Source: Pithys albifrons albifrons
Lineage: Eukaryota > Chordata > Aves > Passeriformes > Thamnophilidae
Length of the DNA: 64,000 nt
Reading direction: 5' to 3'
NCBI RefSeq assembly: GCF_047495875.1
Contig: NC_092497.1
Location: forward strand, 65,495,492-65,559,491
Shown in pieces: positions 1-12,500 of the stretch. The first letter of the stretch is position 1. The number at the start of each line of letters is the position of its first letter. The position numbers and the translations under genes were made by a program. The notes under the pieces are model-generated. The model did no database searches. It was not told where the DNA came from and worked only from the letters and a program-made list of their open reading frames with translations.

Positions 1-163
1 TGACAAACTAAATCTAAAAGCTCTTACCTTATGAAAAAAAATCAAGAAAATTTGCCACCAGTGTGAAAGACAAACCAAATTTGAGGATCTTCACATAGTG
101 AACCACAGAACAGTATCACTTTTATAAACTCCATGTGCATGGACATCTCTTTCAATAATGTAC

Positions 164-310
164 CTGGAACATTGCCGAAATCCCTGTAGATACGGAAGTC
201 TGTATCTGCTGGGATAATACCACTCTGAAATATTTCCTGTGCCACCACAGAGGCAAAGGGATGTTTGGCTGCAACCACGTATGCTTGTACCAACCAAGGG
301 TTCTCAGGCC
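164..310 (-). CDS. ERMP1: ERMP1 coding exon 5 (last one inside the window)
   Basis: 147 nt, residues 274-322 plus one base. It starts at the split glycine before [10 protein letters not shown] and ends DFGNVP before a GTACAT donor. The acceptor is TTTTGTTAG. The next exon should lie beyond position 1, to the left. Confidence 0.93.
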
Positions 311-3300
311 CTAACAAAAGTTGAGCAGAAAGTTCACAGCAAATACTTTTTGAACTTCAGTTAAGATATGCATCTTCATGGCAACAAATAAAGAACGCAA
401 AGGAATTCCCTGCAGGTGGAACCTGCTGCTCCACAGGGTACATAAGAAGTACATTTGTGTTGGCTGAATGACTTATACTTGAGAGAAAGAATACAGTTTT
501 GGGAAAAGAAACAAGCCACTGTTGCCTTGTGTTCAGCGGCAGAGCAGATAAGCCATCTCCCAAAAAAGAACTTCTTTCTCCCAAAGAAGTCACAACATTT
601 AGCTGAGCTTCCAGTCCATCACGTATGTATCACACATAAATACTGTTGTTTAGAAAAAGTCTCTCCCTTGAGGCAATCAGTGCAAAGAAACAACTAAGCA
701 GCTCCAGCAGTACAGAAAAGTCTGCAGTGCAGACAGGATGGATCATTAGTTTAACTCTAGCATACAAAACATAGAATTTTGCTGCTTCCTGAGCAGTAGA
801 TGGAGTTCTAATGGCAACATCTCCCTGCAAAGATTTTGAAAGAACTCATGTGAAAAAGAACACGAGAAATTTTAAGTATGTAAGATACATGTGATATCCA
901 AGTGTTTTTCTCCTTGTTATCTTGACATAAAAGGGAAACACAACCTCTGTTACTCTGTTCTACAGAGGCTTCCCAGCGATGAGGCAACTTCTGTGGCAGT
1001 GCTTTAGCCTACAAGTATCCAAACACTGAGAGCAACTTGGTTGCTGCATGGGGTTGGGAAAAAGGTATGGAGGTTCCCCTGTCTTTTGTTGATAAGTAAT
1101 TTTCAATACCCTTCAAGTCTGCATTGTTTATTATCAAATTATCCTTATGTGGAAACTGGACACAATGCAAGCTCATACCTGTTTGAAAAACAAGTTCTTT
1201 TCCTCCTACACCTGCTGCCTCCAGGTTAATAAAAGCTCTGATTGACTTGGCCCACTCATGTTGTGTAATGAAGCCATGACTAGCCTTGATGGGAAAACAG
1301 AAATAAAATAGGTCAAATATCTCCCAGACCAGGCTAAATGTTATTTTTCATCACTCAAGATTGGATGAAACTGAAGACATAACTCAAGATTTGACAAGCC
1401 AGACAACACAAGCAGATGCAGAAAATCTAAGTCTCATAATTAAAAGGAATGTAGGCAATATTCTTAATTTAAGTGCATTATCCCCTTTGAAATCATACAC
1501 ATTTTCCTCAGAATGTTAAGACTGTTATTTAACTAACACTTCAATAGATTAAACATGAGTCATATTTGCAGTTACTCTTTCCTTTGTTAAAAGTTTTAAT
1601 ACACAGCTTTTATGTATAATTTATAATTCTGGCATATTCTCACCTGCAAAATATTTTCTTCTGCACCATTAAATAAGAATATGACAGCATGCTGCAGGGA
1701 CTCCGACGATTTGGAAAGTGTGTTAAGTATTTCAAGCATCACTGCACAGCTAACAGCATCATCACTGGCTCCTTAAAATAATCAGCAAAATAGTAATGCT
1801 TATAACAGACTTGCAACAAGACAAGAGAATAAAAAAGCTTTATGCTATTTCAGTCACTTAATCTAACAGCACTATAACTATGTCAAGCTTTAGTATATTT
1901 TCTGGTCTGGCTGGTAACCTGTGTACAGCACCCTAACCCTCCTCTCTGCCAGTTTTTTCTTTAATCTTGATTAACTATCTGTCTTTTAGCCAAAGTCTCC
2001 CATTTTCCCATTTCCCTCAATTTGGTGCAACCTGTAACACCACACTACCCTGGTCCAATAAATAAAATTTGGGAGAAAACAGAGAAGTTAAACCTCCTTC
2101 CTTCAGGCCTGGGTTGCATGTGTGATACTGCCCCGCACCAAGATGACGACAACAGTGAGGTCAGGCCTCACCCTGCTATTGCCACATGCTCCTTAGCTGC
2201 TAAAAATGTTCAATTTCTACATTAAAAAAAGGCACCATTACCACAGTGTGTCACTAGGCAAAAACTTAGACACATCTGCACTGTCCATGAAAAGGGCACA
2301 TATTCCTGATACAAACATAAATATCAGTCTAAATTTTAGCCTTAGCTTATTGAATTGAATACAAAATTTCAGAATCCTTCCAATACACCATTCTCTATTT
2401 TATTTTCTCAGAAAGCAATGCCAGAAGCTTTTCAAAAAGATCCACCCACGTACCTGGTTTAAAGTCCTGATTATCAAAGATTTTCGTTAATTTCACAGAA
2501 TGTAACAGAATATTCTCAGCTGGAAGGGGCCCTTATAGTCCTATCAGTAGTCTACTTTAAGACACGCTGAGTTCTTTTAAATAACATGCTATATTGAAAA
2601 CTCAGCAGACAAATAAGTACAGTTTCCAGTGGGATTAGTCATTTAGCTGCTTCACTGTAGGTAAGAAAAGCAAAAGTTGCTGACTTCAACAGATACACAA
2701 ACTTACATCTCATAAAAGCAGCCATGTAGCCACAGACTATTACACAAGCTCATGGAGAAAGCAGGATCCTCAGACACTTCATACATAGCAAAACTGACAG
2801 GGGGTTAAGACAGATTTTATGGCAAGTATCAGGAACTTAAGGAAACCACACTATCAATTATGTCTGTAATGATAATTTCAAGGATGTTTCTGCCTTTTAA
2901 GTTTATTAGAAAATAATTAAATGGCCCATATAAACTGAAAATTAGTACCATTAGAACAAAGACATGTTTTAGAACTCACAGTTAATTACTTTCCTTCACA
3001 AGGAACAAAGCTTTCTTACACTGATGGCTTATTGAGTTTTCCTTCACTCACCTTGTATGCATAAGTACCAACAGCAGATTGTATTTCATTATCTGATTTT
3101 CAAATATACTACTCACTGATCATTAAGTCATGCAGATTATGGTTAAAGATCCACCCTTCTGGTAATGAAAAAAGTCCTGTAAGCAAGTAATTAAGAGAAA
3201 TACAGGAGAACAGAAAACAAAACGTTCTCCATTAGGTTATGTGCAACTGGCACAGTAAGAAAATGAAAGGCAAAGTTGCTCCTCACTGTTGTAAAGGGCG

Positions 3301-5979
3301 AGGCTGCTTTGTGATTAAGGACAAGCACACAGGCTGGTTTCTAGCTTCTCCACAGACTTCTGTAAAATCCTATACAGATCACTAATATTTTCTGCCACTT
3401 CTGTGCAAGATTGTTGAAATACTTTACTGAGTAACTGTAAAGAAATTAATTGATGTAGACATAATCCTGTCTTACAACCCACAGGAATGGATGCACAATT
3501 TCCACAGGGCATCAATTTAAAGACAGTTTTCGATAATCCCAGTATTATGCTTGTGAAATATTCTAAGTCTAGGCAGACACATACAGACTATACGTACAGT
3601 AATTAGACTCTCTGCAGTTCCTAAATCACAGAGTATATATAATAATTATGCAGCTATTAAGCTTAATTTGGAAACTCCTGTCACCCAAATATAGCTGAGG
3701 AGAAAGAGAAGTTCTGTAAACTATTTTTGACAGAAAAAAGGCAGGAGGAGTATAGCAAGTGTTTGGTTTCTCTAGCTAATACTCAACTGTTTTCTCAATA
3801 ATGAAGACCATTTGCATGTGCTATGGAGTAGAAGGTTTCCTCCCCCCAAAAATAAAATATTGTGTGGGGTATAAACAAAGAAACTCCAGTAAAAGCTGCA
3901 CTATTGGTGATCGAGATGTCTGACTGTTTTTCAACTGCAGTAACAGGCACACACCCTGTGGCTCAGTGTTACAACAGATTTTGTGCAATCTTTAGATCCC
4001 TACCTTCCTGGCACTGTTAAAACCATGACCATACATAGCTTGTTACACCCTTGCTGCAATAATTATTTAACAGAACTAGAATTTATAAGAATGTAGAGAA
4101 ATGAGAGTAGGAAAGTAGGCAACAGTGACAGTGAAACAGTAGCAAGAGCTGTACACACTACGAATGCAACAGTACCCTAACCTTTAATTACTACAGTCTT
4201 TTCAGGCAGAAGATTTGAATGCAGAAAGGAAAAAAAAGGCATAGCTTAAGCACATCTGACTCAAAATCTGAGATACCATCAAAGGGAGGTGAAAACACAG
4301 ACAGGTTGGGGGGATGGATAGAGTCGCTAGCACTAAGCATCCTGTGAAAGCAAAGCCAGGATTAAATCAGTAGAGAAGCACAAAAAGACCTGAAGAACAG
4401 GTGGAAGTAGCACATGAACTACATGCATAAGCAGTGAATTACAAGAAAAGCAGATATAACTAAACTTTCTAGAAATCTAAATATAGCATCTGTAATTTGC
4501 TGCCTACCAGAAACTGAGAGTGAAATCCCGAGTTTAACAGGATCAACCTGTCACCCCAAACAAGGAATCTCACTGAGATCAAGTAGACCAGCTGACACAT
4601 GCTGTGTTCTAATACAGCTGCTTCATAGGAGAAAACCAGGAGCCAAGCTCTGCAGCTCACGTAACACAGAGAAATGCAGGATGAACACATGGACCTACCC
4701 GGGGTATTTGGTACGGAATCAAAGTGACAATTGGATAACACTGCATGCTCGGCTCCATTTCGAGGTTCCAGCTTCACTATGACATTGGTTATGTTTGCAT
4801 AGTAACTAGTAAAACCTCCTAAAAAGTCAATGCTGAAGGAGCCCGTGGGCCTCTGTATGTCTACAGATATCCTGTGAGCATCTGTACTTTCTCTTGCTAT
4901 TCCCCTAATTTGTTCTAAGAGGTAGTTAACTGCAAGAACTTCATTTTCGGGACTTCCAACTGTTCTGGGCCCAATTGCTGTTATGTTGTCAAGATATTCC
5001 CTGTAAGACATAAATTAAAAATTCAGCATCAACAAGTTCAACACTTAGTAATGTTATCTACAACTGTAGCAGTTTTGTACATTGTTCTATTTCAAAACTC
5101 AAGGTAAGCTGAAGAGACTAGAGCCAATTGGACAGTAACTAGATAAGATGTCAGGGATCGCTATGGACTCCTTATCTATCATGATATTAAATCAAACTAC
5201 TGGTTTTCTGGTTTTAACAAATCAATCCAAAATGAAACAAAAGGGTGAATGGAGCAGCTAAAGACTTTACTGTGGTTCTATATATGCACACATGCCCTCC
5301 CCCGGATGGCTGAACAAGCACATTTTTGTCAAGACTTACACCTGGCATAAATTCTCTAATATCGGAATCACAGCGTTACAAAGTTTTGTTCTTCCCGACG
5401 TTTCGGTGACACACCACCTGAAAACCTGCAGGGCAGCTTTTGCAGCAGCTGAGCACCGTGCAGGACCCGAACTAAGCTACGGAGCACGCATGGCTCCCTC
5501 GGCCAGAGGCAGCACCTTTGCAGGGGCTGAAGCCTCTCCCTGTGAGTCCTTCCCGGCGAGTGCCCCAGCGCACCCCTAGCCGTGACCCGGCCCGAGCCCC
5601 GTCCCAGGCCGAGCCCCGTCCCAGGCCGAGCCCCGTCCCAGGCCGAGCCCCGTCCCAGGCCGAGCCCCGCCCGCCCTGCCCCGGCGCGGCCGTACCTGGC
5701 GCGGGCGGCGCGGAAGTCCGGGGGCCCGGCGTCGGACGGGCGACTCAGGAGCTGCCGGTGCGACAGCTGCGCCAGCGCCCGCAGCGCCAGCAGGTACAGC
5801 AGCACCAGCGGCGCCCCCCGCGCCTCGGGCAGCGGCAGCAGCGCCCGCCGCCTCGGCCCGCCGCGCTTCTTGCCGCCCGCTCCGCCGTCGCCGTCCTGCC
5901 TTGGCGGGGGCTGGCGGCGGCCGCGCTGCGCGGCGCTGGAGCGGAGCCGCCACACGGCCGCGTCCCCGCCGCGCTCCAT
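164..5979 (-). CDS. ERMP1: ERMP1, endoplasmic reticulum metallopeptidase 1 (5' part, exons 1-5; gene continues off the left edge)
   Basis: Five coding exons (5979-5696, 5000-4699, 1771-1644, 1284-1179, 310-164) join in phase to give residues 1-322 and part of codon 323. The protein is an M28-family zinc metallopeptidase of the ER membrane (Felix-ina/FXNA). Seen here: a basic, proline/glycine-rich N-terminus, a hydrophobic first membrane segment at about residues 56-72, then the peptidase domain. The zinc-site motifs are present: HFDS (H187, D189), SDD (199-200) and GAEEN with the adjacent glutamates E233/E234 that in this family act as general base and metal ligand. The distal histidine and the multi-pass C-terminal half lie outside the window. 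The start at 5979 has a strong Kozak context (GCCATGG) and fits the family's N-terminus; an in-frame ATG at 6024 would add 15 residues. Introns are 695, 2927, 359 and 868 nt. Identity is very secure. Confidence 0.95.
311..1178 (-). other. ERMP1: ERMP1 intron 4
   Basis: 868 bases between the splice sites of exons 4 and 5. I see no recognisable repeat or conserved block; the short open frames here are chance. Confidence 0.8.
1179..1284 (-). CDS. ERMP1: ERMP1 coding exon 4
   Basis: 106 nt, residues 239-273 plus one base. It begins [12 protein letters not shown] and ends KELVFQT, a highly conserved part of the peptidase domain. The acceptor is CATCAAG and the donor is AG|GTATGAG. Confidence 0.93.
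1644..1771 (-). CDS. ERMP1: ERMP1 coding exon 3
   Basis: 128 nt encoding residues 197-238, with the M28 motifs ASDDA and FNGAEEN. The acceptor is TTTTAAG and the donor is CAG|GTGAG. The next exon follows in phase 0. Confidence 0.93.
1772..4698 (-). other. ERMP1: ERMP1 intron 2
   Basis: 2.9 kb, AT-rich. It holds a CR1 3'-end fragment near 2495-2570. Otherwise I recognise nothing. Confidence 0.75.
2495..2570 (-). repeat. CR1 3'-end fragment (short, diverged)
   Basis: The stretch 'cacagaatgtaacagaata' followed by 'ctggaaggggcccttatag' matches the usual reverse-complement 3' terminus of avian CR1 elements (cacagaat..., then ttggaagggaccc). It is short and diverged. Confidence 0.5.
4699..5000 (-). 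CDS. ERMP1: ERMP1 coding exon 2
   Basis: 302 nt. The acceptor is TGTCTTACAG and the donor is G|GTAGG. It encodes residues 95-196, including [18 protein letters not shown] and the zinc-site HFDSVP. It joins exon 3 through a split glycine codon. Confidence 0.95.
5592..5672. repeat. 17-bp GC-rich minisatellite in ERMP1 intron 1
   Basis: Four near-perfect tandem copies, plus a partial one, of the unit ccgagccccgtcccagg. It ends about 20 bases from the exon 1 donor. On the transcribed (minus) sense the unit carries runs of G. Confidence 0.9.
5696..5979 (-). CDS. ERMP1: ERMP1 coding exon 1
   Basis: 284 nt from the ATG, encoding residues 1-94 plus two bases of codon 95. It is very GC-rich and lies within the CpG island. 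The donor reads AG|GTACGG. It encodes the arginine-rich cytosolic N-terminus and the first transmembrane segment. Confidence 0.9.
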
Positions 5980-6061
5980 GGCCCGCTGTGCCGCACACGC
6001 CGTACGGGCACGGCGCGGGGTCAAAATGCGCCCGGGCCGCCCGGCGGGGCCGCCCCGCGCT

Positions 6062-6067
6062 CACGTG
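6062..6067. promoter_or_regulatory. E-box CACGTG upstream of ERMP1
   Basis: A perfect CACGTG palindrome inside the CpG island, 83 bases upstream of the ERMP1 start codon. This class of site binds bHLH-ZIP factors (USF, MYC, TFEB/MITF). Occupancy is inference. Confidence 0.4.
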
Positions 6068-6127
6068 GCAGCGACAGCGCCCGCCCTGCGGCCCCGCAGC
6101 GCCGCGGGATCGCTCGACGGGACGGGC

Positions 6128-6560
6128 TGGTTGGAAGGGCCACGGTGGGGCATCTGGTACAGCCTCTCCAAAGGCTCATCTCAGAGCACGTGGCACAGGA
6201 TCGCGTCCAGCCGGTTCCTGGTATCTCCAGCGAGGGAGACTCCACAACTTGTCTGGCCAGTCTGTCGCAGTGTTCAGTCACCCGCAAAGTAAAGTTCTTC
6301 CTCATGTTCCGGCGGAACTTCCTGTGCATCAGTTTCTGCCTGTCCCCAGTCTCTTGTCCCATTGCCTGGCCCCACTGATCAGAGCCTGGCTCCAGTGTCT
6401 TGGCCCCTTCAGATACTTCGGAACATTAATGACATCCCCTCTCAGTCGTCTCTTCTCCAGACTGAACAGGCCCAGCTCCCTCAGCCCTTCCCTGTAAGAG
6501 AGATGGTCCCATCCTTCAACCATCTTTGTCAGTCTGTGCTGGACCTGTTCGGGGAGCTTC
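6128..6560 (-). mobile_element. CR1 3'-end fragment, minus strand
   Basis: The plus strand reads as the reverse complement of a CR1 3' end: 'ggttggaagggcc', then an 'acaggatcgcgtccag' segment, 'actccacaacttgtctg', and 'ctcttctccagactgaaca'. On the minus strand the C-terminal ORF2 peptide [16 protein letters not shown] is visible. The element is 5'-truncated and abuts the ERMP1 CpG island. Confidence 0.88.
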
Positions 6561-9500
6561 ATGTCTCGCGCTGAGGAGCCCAGACCTGGGCTCAGCAGCA
6601 GTCTGTGTCTGTGTGCAGCGGCACTCTGAGGCCAAAACCCTCAGCAGCGGTCGCCTTTGGAGAAGGGTGACCCAGTGGCAGCAGAGCCTTGAGCCCTCTG
6701 TCCCACCACAGCACTGGGCGAGCTGACTCCTCATTGTGTGCTGCATCATCTCGCTTGCAAAGCCTGAAAGGCTTTTCCTGATTTCATGGGTTCATTTTGT
6801 TGGTTTGGTTTGGTTTTTATTTAAACAGAAAGTTCAGAGAAGTAACAGTGGTGCCAAGTGGGTGAGCAGCAGAGTGCCACAGGTCAGCACACGAGGTGGG
6901 AGGTGTGGCAAAGCCTCGCAGATGGGAAGTCACGGCACTGGCAGTGCTCACAGGGTTTTCCCCTCCATTGCATCCTATCTTTGGCATTTTGTAGCTGTAG
7001 CACTCCCCAGGATGGAGTTCAGGTAGCCTGGGCTGAAGGGTAATAGCTCCAGGAGGGACATGGTGGCTTCCAGTGAGCTCATGGCAAGGAGAGCACTTGC
7101 GAGGATGAGAGCCCAAGCTGTGACACAGACTGTCACTCAGAGCATTCCACGTGGTTCTCTGCGCAGGTGTGTGCCTGCTCTCACATTGCCTTTTAATGAC
7201 AAGACAGAGCTGTTTAGTGATTATTTTTCCTATATTTATCATAATGCTTTGCAACTTCGCTACTCCTGAAGATACCCTAAAATACATTTATTTCTTGTTG
7301 CTCCGTGATGTAGTCAGGAAATGAAATATGTAATGACGTGATCTAGATAACGACTGTTCCAATAAATCCGGTGACACAGGTGTACACTGAACATTTCTGC
7401 TTTCTACCCTGCCTATGTATTGCCAGATGAAAGATAACAGGCTTGGGATGAAGAAGTCTGAGTGGTACACTGCAACGTGATGACTCCACCCTTTGCACAC
7501 CTCAGGTGCTTTAGTAAATTTCCATACTCTAGCTTAGTGAGTTTTCACATTTGCTTCACTGCACCTTCAATACCAACAAGATTTTTGCCCACAATTTATG
7601 ATTTATGACTCCAGATTATGCTAAGACCACGAAACACAGTTCTAGTCTGAGAGGTTTGGTTTATTCTGTTTTGTTCAGTTTTTCTCCCTCTCTGCTTTTG
7701 TTTCACTTATCTGTGTTACCTTTCCCTTCACATGCAGACAAACATCTCCAGATTTGGTTCTCAAAACTAGATTTTACATTAGAAACTAATATGAAAAATT
7801 CCAATGTAAATGTTTTTTTAAAAATACAAATGCATAATTGGTTCAGCAAAATAGATACTTGCAACACAAATAACAAAACAAACACAAACAAACAAAAAAT
7901 AAAATATAACCCCTTCAAAATGGAATGGAATGGAAACTGCCTTTTGAAAGTCTCATATGAAAATCTGTATGATGTTAAAGTAGTGTTACTAATATACATA
8001 ACAAAATACAACTTTAAAGAAAGATGTGGCCTAATCTTGAGTGTAGATCTTTATTTCTCCTTTAAAATTCTTCTTAGGTTTTGCAATTGTACAGAGAGGG
8101 CAATCAAAGAATCAAATATGGCCTTTCATCTTTTCTTTTGATTTCATGTATAGTGTCAGTGCAATTGTACTGGGGCCACCACTCCTGAGCAGCTACATCC
8201 TCTCCAGTAACACAGTTTGCCATATACCAGTTTGACTGCCTGCATTATTATCTGAAGGATAATGCCCAATTTGGGAAAATAGGAGCTACGTGTAATTTAT
8301 TTCTTCTGATTCTATGCTTGCTTCAGGATTGGAACTGTAGAATTCCATCCTTTTCTTAATGGTGTTTTTACTTTCATTCTTTGGGCAACGTTTGAACATT
8401 AAAGCCCCCTCAGTTAAATAAAAACCTGACTGAACTGATTTTGGTGACAGTCATACTCTACAGGTCAAAACAACTTTTAATACTCTGTCAATTCAAAATT
8501 CAGAAATAATTTTCTGCTTTAGATCAGAAAGACTTCTGATGTTTGTAATACCGACAGCCCTTTTATCATTTGTTCTGAGCACAGCATTTGGGAGGGCACT
8601 GTGTGATATGAATTAAGCTGGAATTACAGTGCATACATGTTTTGACATGACTGGGACATCAGGGTCAAACACATCAACACAGTGCCCTTTATTGCTCTGT
8701 TAGTCTGGAATGACCAATTTAAGCTAATTGGATTTAATTTTCAAACAAATTATTCAGCAGAAATTCAGTTTGACTTTATGTCAAAAAGACTGATGCTTAA
8801 CCTAGTATCTTGCAATGCAAGCTGGTACATTTTATCAGCTCATAAAGGGGGAAAATCCCTTATGGACTGAGCATAAATTATATTTGTAAACTTTGTTTTA
8901 AGCAGAGAAAACAAAAAGGCAATTCTCCTCCAGAGAAACTATGTACCTGGTTTGTTTTCAGATTTAGTAGCAAAACCAAGTTAAATGATAGCACTGTTGC
9001 TTAACAGGAAAATTCAAATATGAATATTTTATATGTTAAGGCCACCATCAACTATTTAGGATAACAGAACTAGAACAATGCCTTCAGAAAGCATTTAGTT
9101 TTGATTAAACAGTGATCAAGCATCCATCAAATAATTTTTAAATTGTTCCCATAGTCACCGTTCTCATTTAAATGTGACTTATCTGTGGTACTAATTTCTT
9201 AGGTTCAGTTTTCCATCCATTGAATCCTCTTACATCATTTACTGATAAATCAAAAATCCCATTGTTAGAAGATTTCTGGTCCAGTGTAGGTATTAATACA
9301 CCATGATCAAGACTGCTTTTACATCCATCTTCAAGCCTGAGTTTTATAAATGATTACTTTTCCAGTTCTTTCATCCTCCTGTTGCCTAAAATTGAGGTAA
9401 AAAACTTTCAAGACAATATTAGTATAGATAAAGTAGAAAGCAGTTCTTTAATGAAAGCTTTCAGGTGCACAGAGTATACAGGTGCATGCACAGTATAAGC

Positions 9501-12500
9501 TTCTTACAAATTAATAACACTACTTAATTGCCAGATCTAGTGGGTTTGTCCAACCTGAGGACCTTCTGCCCCAGTACCATCCTGGTACCACCCTCAGAAC
9601 TGCCCTCTTGAAGCTCCTCCAAGGGTTTGTGGTCTTCTGTCTTGTATTGACTACAATATGTCTTGCTATTCCGGTCCAAGTGCCTGTGTCCCAAACACGA
9701 TGTCCTTGTTGCTGTCTTGTCCATTGAAAAGACAGTTAAACAGAAATTCAGAAATGTGGCACAAACTGTGAGAAACTGTTAGAAACTGTTAGTTACTACC
9801 TCAAGTGTGAGAAACTATACAGCTATATAAAAATCTACAAATATATAAAAATCCTAAGGCATCACTCATAGTAACCATTATGATGATTTCTAGTTTCCCA
9901 GTAACTTTTCTGCTTTGCTAAACCAAAATGAGAAGTAGTATTCCAGCACCTACACCAGCACCAAAATACAAAGGTAAAATAATTGCAACCCTGCAGGGAG
10001 GTAAAGCTATTTGTTTCCTTTAACACAAGCATGCGGCCACAGCTTTGAAGCAACAGTTCTGTCCAGCTGTCTCAGGAGTCTTTCTGTCACTGCAGCATTT
10101 CCAGCCACCCACTCAGTGTCCCATAGTTTCTCTAATAGACAAGCTGCCAGTGAAATTTGAATTCAGCAGGAAGCAAGAAACCCTGTGAAGAGAAGAAACT
10201 AGATTTTACATCCTGAGTTTCCAGGGCCTGTTTTGTCAGTCTTTCCTAGTAACAACTGTGGGCTTGGAAAAATCTTGCTTCCCTGCACTAAAGGTGGTGT
10301 TGGACCACTGGGCATCTGAGCCTTCCTGCTACAATAGGACTAGATCTTCACTCCACCATCAGGCACAGACCTATCGCCTCTTTGATCATATACCCATCAG
10401 TCCCCTCACTCGTGTAGCCACAGTGTTGTAACTGGAAGCTCATTTTGAACCAATTATCTACCCCATCTTCCAGCTGATTACTACCAACAGTCCAGTCCCC
10501 AACCCTCAGCTGTGGCCTGGCTCTCATTCTGTGTACTGCAAGCTTGAAAGTATTTGCCTAACAGACTTGGTAAGCATTCAGTGCTGCTCTAAATCAACAG
10601 GTATTTTTCATTATCTGTCGCTATCCTAGTTGTACAAATGAAACCAGGGAGAATATTGTAAAACCTCAGTGCAAGAATCCACTGTTATAAAAATACAGAA
10701 CAGCCTTTTGTAGCCTTTATTCAGTTCAGATATAAGCAGCTGTTCACTTTGAGAACTCATCTATGCAGGCACATTGTGCTGTCCAGCAAGTTTGCGTTTC
10801 TTCTTGAACTTTATTGCCTCACTTTATCGCCTCACTTTATCATAAATCCGCGATAGAGCATGCAGTGTGATAGCCCAGTTTAAGAAAATAGCACAGGGAG
10901 TCTAATGAGATATAACCTTGATGTTTGTGTTCTCAACTGAATCCTTGTTAAAATCCTTCCCATATATCAACGATGGGACATTTAGGGCTTATTTAGTCAA
11001 ACACATCCATCTCTTTCCTAAGGCACAAGGACTGAAAATGCCTCATAGACACTCCAGGCATATACAAGAATTGAGCAATTTCACCTTCATCCTCTAATTA
11101 AAGCAGAATTATTAACCCCTGGTCACTCATTTCAGGATAGGAAGTGGAAGAACCACCCAACACATTCTAGATTGATAGGGCACAGAGAGACTCTTGTTTG
11201 CATCTGCACTGTACTTAACCATTTGGTTTTGATAAGCTTAAGCAGTGGTTTTCCATCTTTCCAGTTTAGTAGTACTAATATTCTATGCTCCCTCTCCTTC
11301 TGACGCTGTAATTTTGTAATGGGAGCTGTAGCCACAGCCAAGAATTACACAGAAAAAAATTAATTAATTATTGCTTGTTGAAAACCAAAACAAACAACTT
11401 TTGTTCAGATAGGCATACCCTCCCTTCGCAACCAGTTCAGGCTCTATGTCACCCTTTCTCTGTGAATGCTCTGCCCACCTTTCCATGCAGGCTCAGCATT
11501 CCCTTTGTTATTAAAGGGAGGCCAGGAATTGATAGCCTGGAATGGGGGCAGGAAGGCAATCAGCACACCTTACTGTGTTTTCAGGACAGAAAACTTTTTC
11601 TTCATTTGCTCCCAGCCTGGAAAGGTTCAGTCACTTCTAAACTAGTAAGAATTTCTTAAAGTGATAATAGGATAACCAGAACCCAGTCCAAATATAAGCC
11701 ATTTATTCTTCCTTTATCTATTAAATATTTCACTTTTTACAGTCTGACAGCTTCTGCCAAAGCCTAATCACTCACTTACTCTTTCTGCTCTTTAGCCCCT
11801 CTGATATCTGCCAGCCATCACTGCCAGCTGTCATATCTCCTCAAAACACAAGCAAAGAAATCACCTCCTTCATCAACCTAACATTATGCAACTGAATCAA
11901 CACCGTGGTTCTCCTTCTGTAATCACATCAAGATTAATATCTTTTTTACCTGCAAGACCTCAAGTCCCTCCACACTCACCTACATTTCTTACACAAGTTC
12001 ATTTAGTATTCCATGTCAACTATTTTGCCAATAATGTCAGCCTGTTTATTTCTTCCAGGACAGTTTCCCAATCCTTTCCCCTGTTATGTCTCCTGCACAC
12101 AGTCTTCTGACAATTTGTGTTCAGGCTACCCATATTACATCAGCAATCATTTAACACCACAAACCAAAAAAATACAGTCATTTTGTTTGAGTCATTTCAA
12201 TCAATATTCTCTTAGCTGAAAAATCATGTGATCTGGCAATATTTTATCTTGGCTTACTATCTGTTAATTAATACTTTCAGAAGGCTTTGGTCAGTAAAAA
12301 AAGAGCATATATGTGCTAAGAGCTGGTAGTTTCAGATAGAGGGACAAGCATGATCACCACTAAGGACTGACCAACGCAGGAGCCATCATTTCATAAGCAA
12401 TCTGTCCGCCCGTTTGAGCACAGCTGACTGTGAGGAGACTTTGCCAGGCTCTGTGTGTATTTATGCTCTGTGTGTATTATGGCTTTAAAAATAATAACAG

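Larger units (their letters stand above)
5560..6120. promoter_or_regulatory. ERMP1: CpG island covering the ERMP1 promoter and exon 1
   Basis: A sharp rise in GC and CpG density against an AT-rich background, spanning the start codon at 5979, exon 1 and the first part of intron 1. A CACGTG E-box sits at 6062-6067, upstream of the start. No TATA box is evident, as expected for a broadly expressed housekeeping gene. The exact transcription start cannot be read from the sequence. Confidence 0.75.

Noticed and set aside
5980..6024. In-frame upstream ATG of ERMP1 at 6024
   Set aside because: The ATG at 5979 has the stronger Kozak context and matches the family N-terminus; the upstream one cannot be excluded.
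5518..6497. Several long plus- and minus-strand frames (up to 286 codons) in the CpG island
   Set aside because: They arise from high GC content and the 17-bp repeat; only the ERMP1 frame has conserved protein content.
7605..8141. 178-codon plus-strand open frame
   Set aside because: AT-rich, Asn/Lys/Phe-rich composition without motifs; looks like chance in intergenic DNA.
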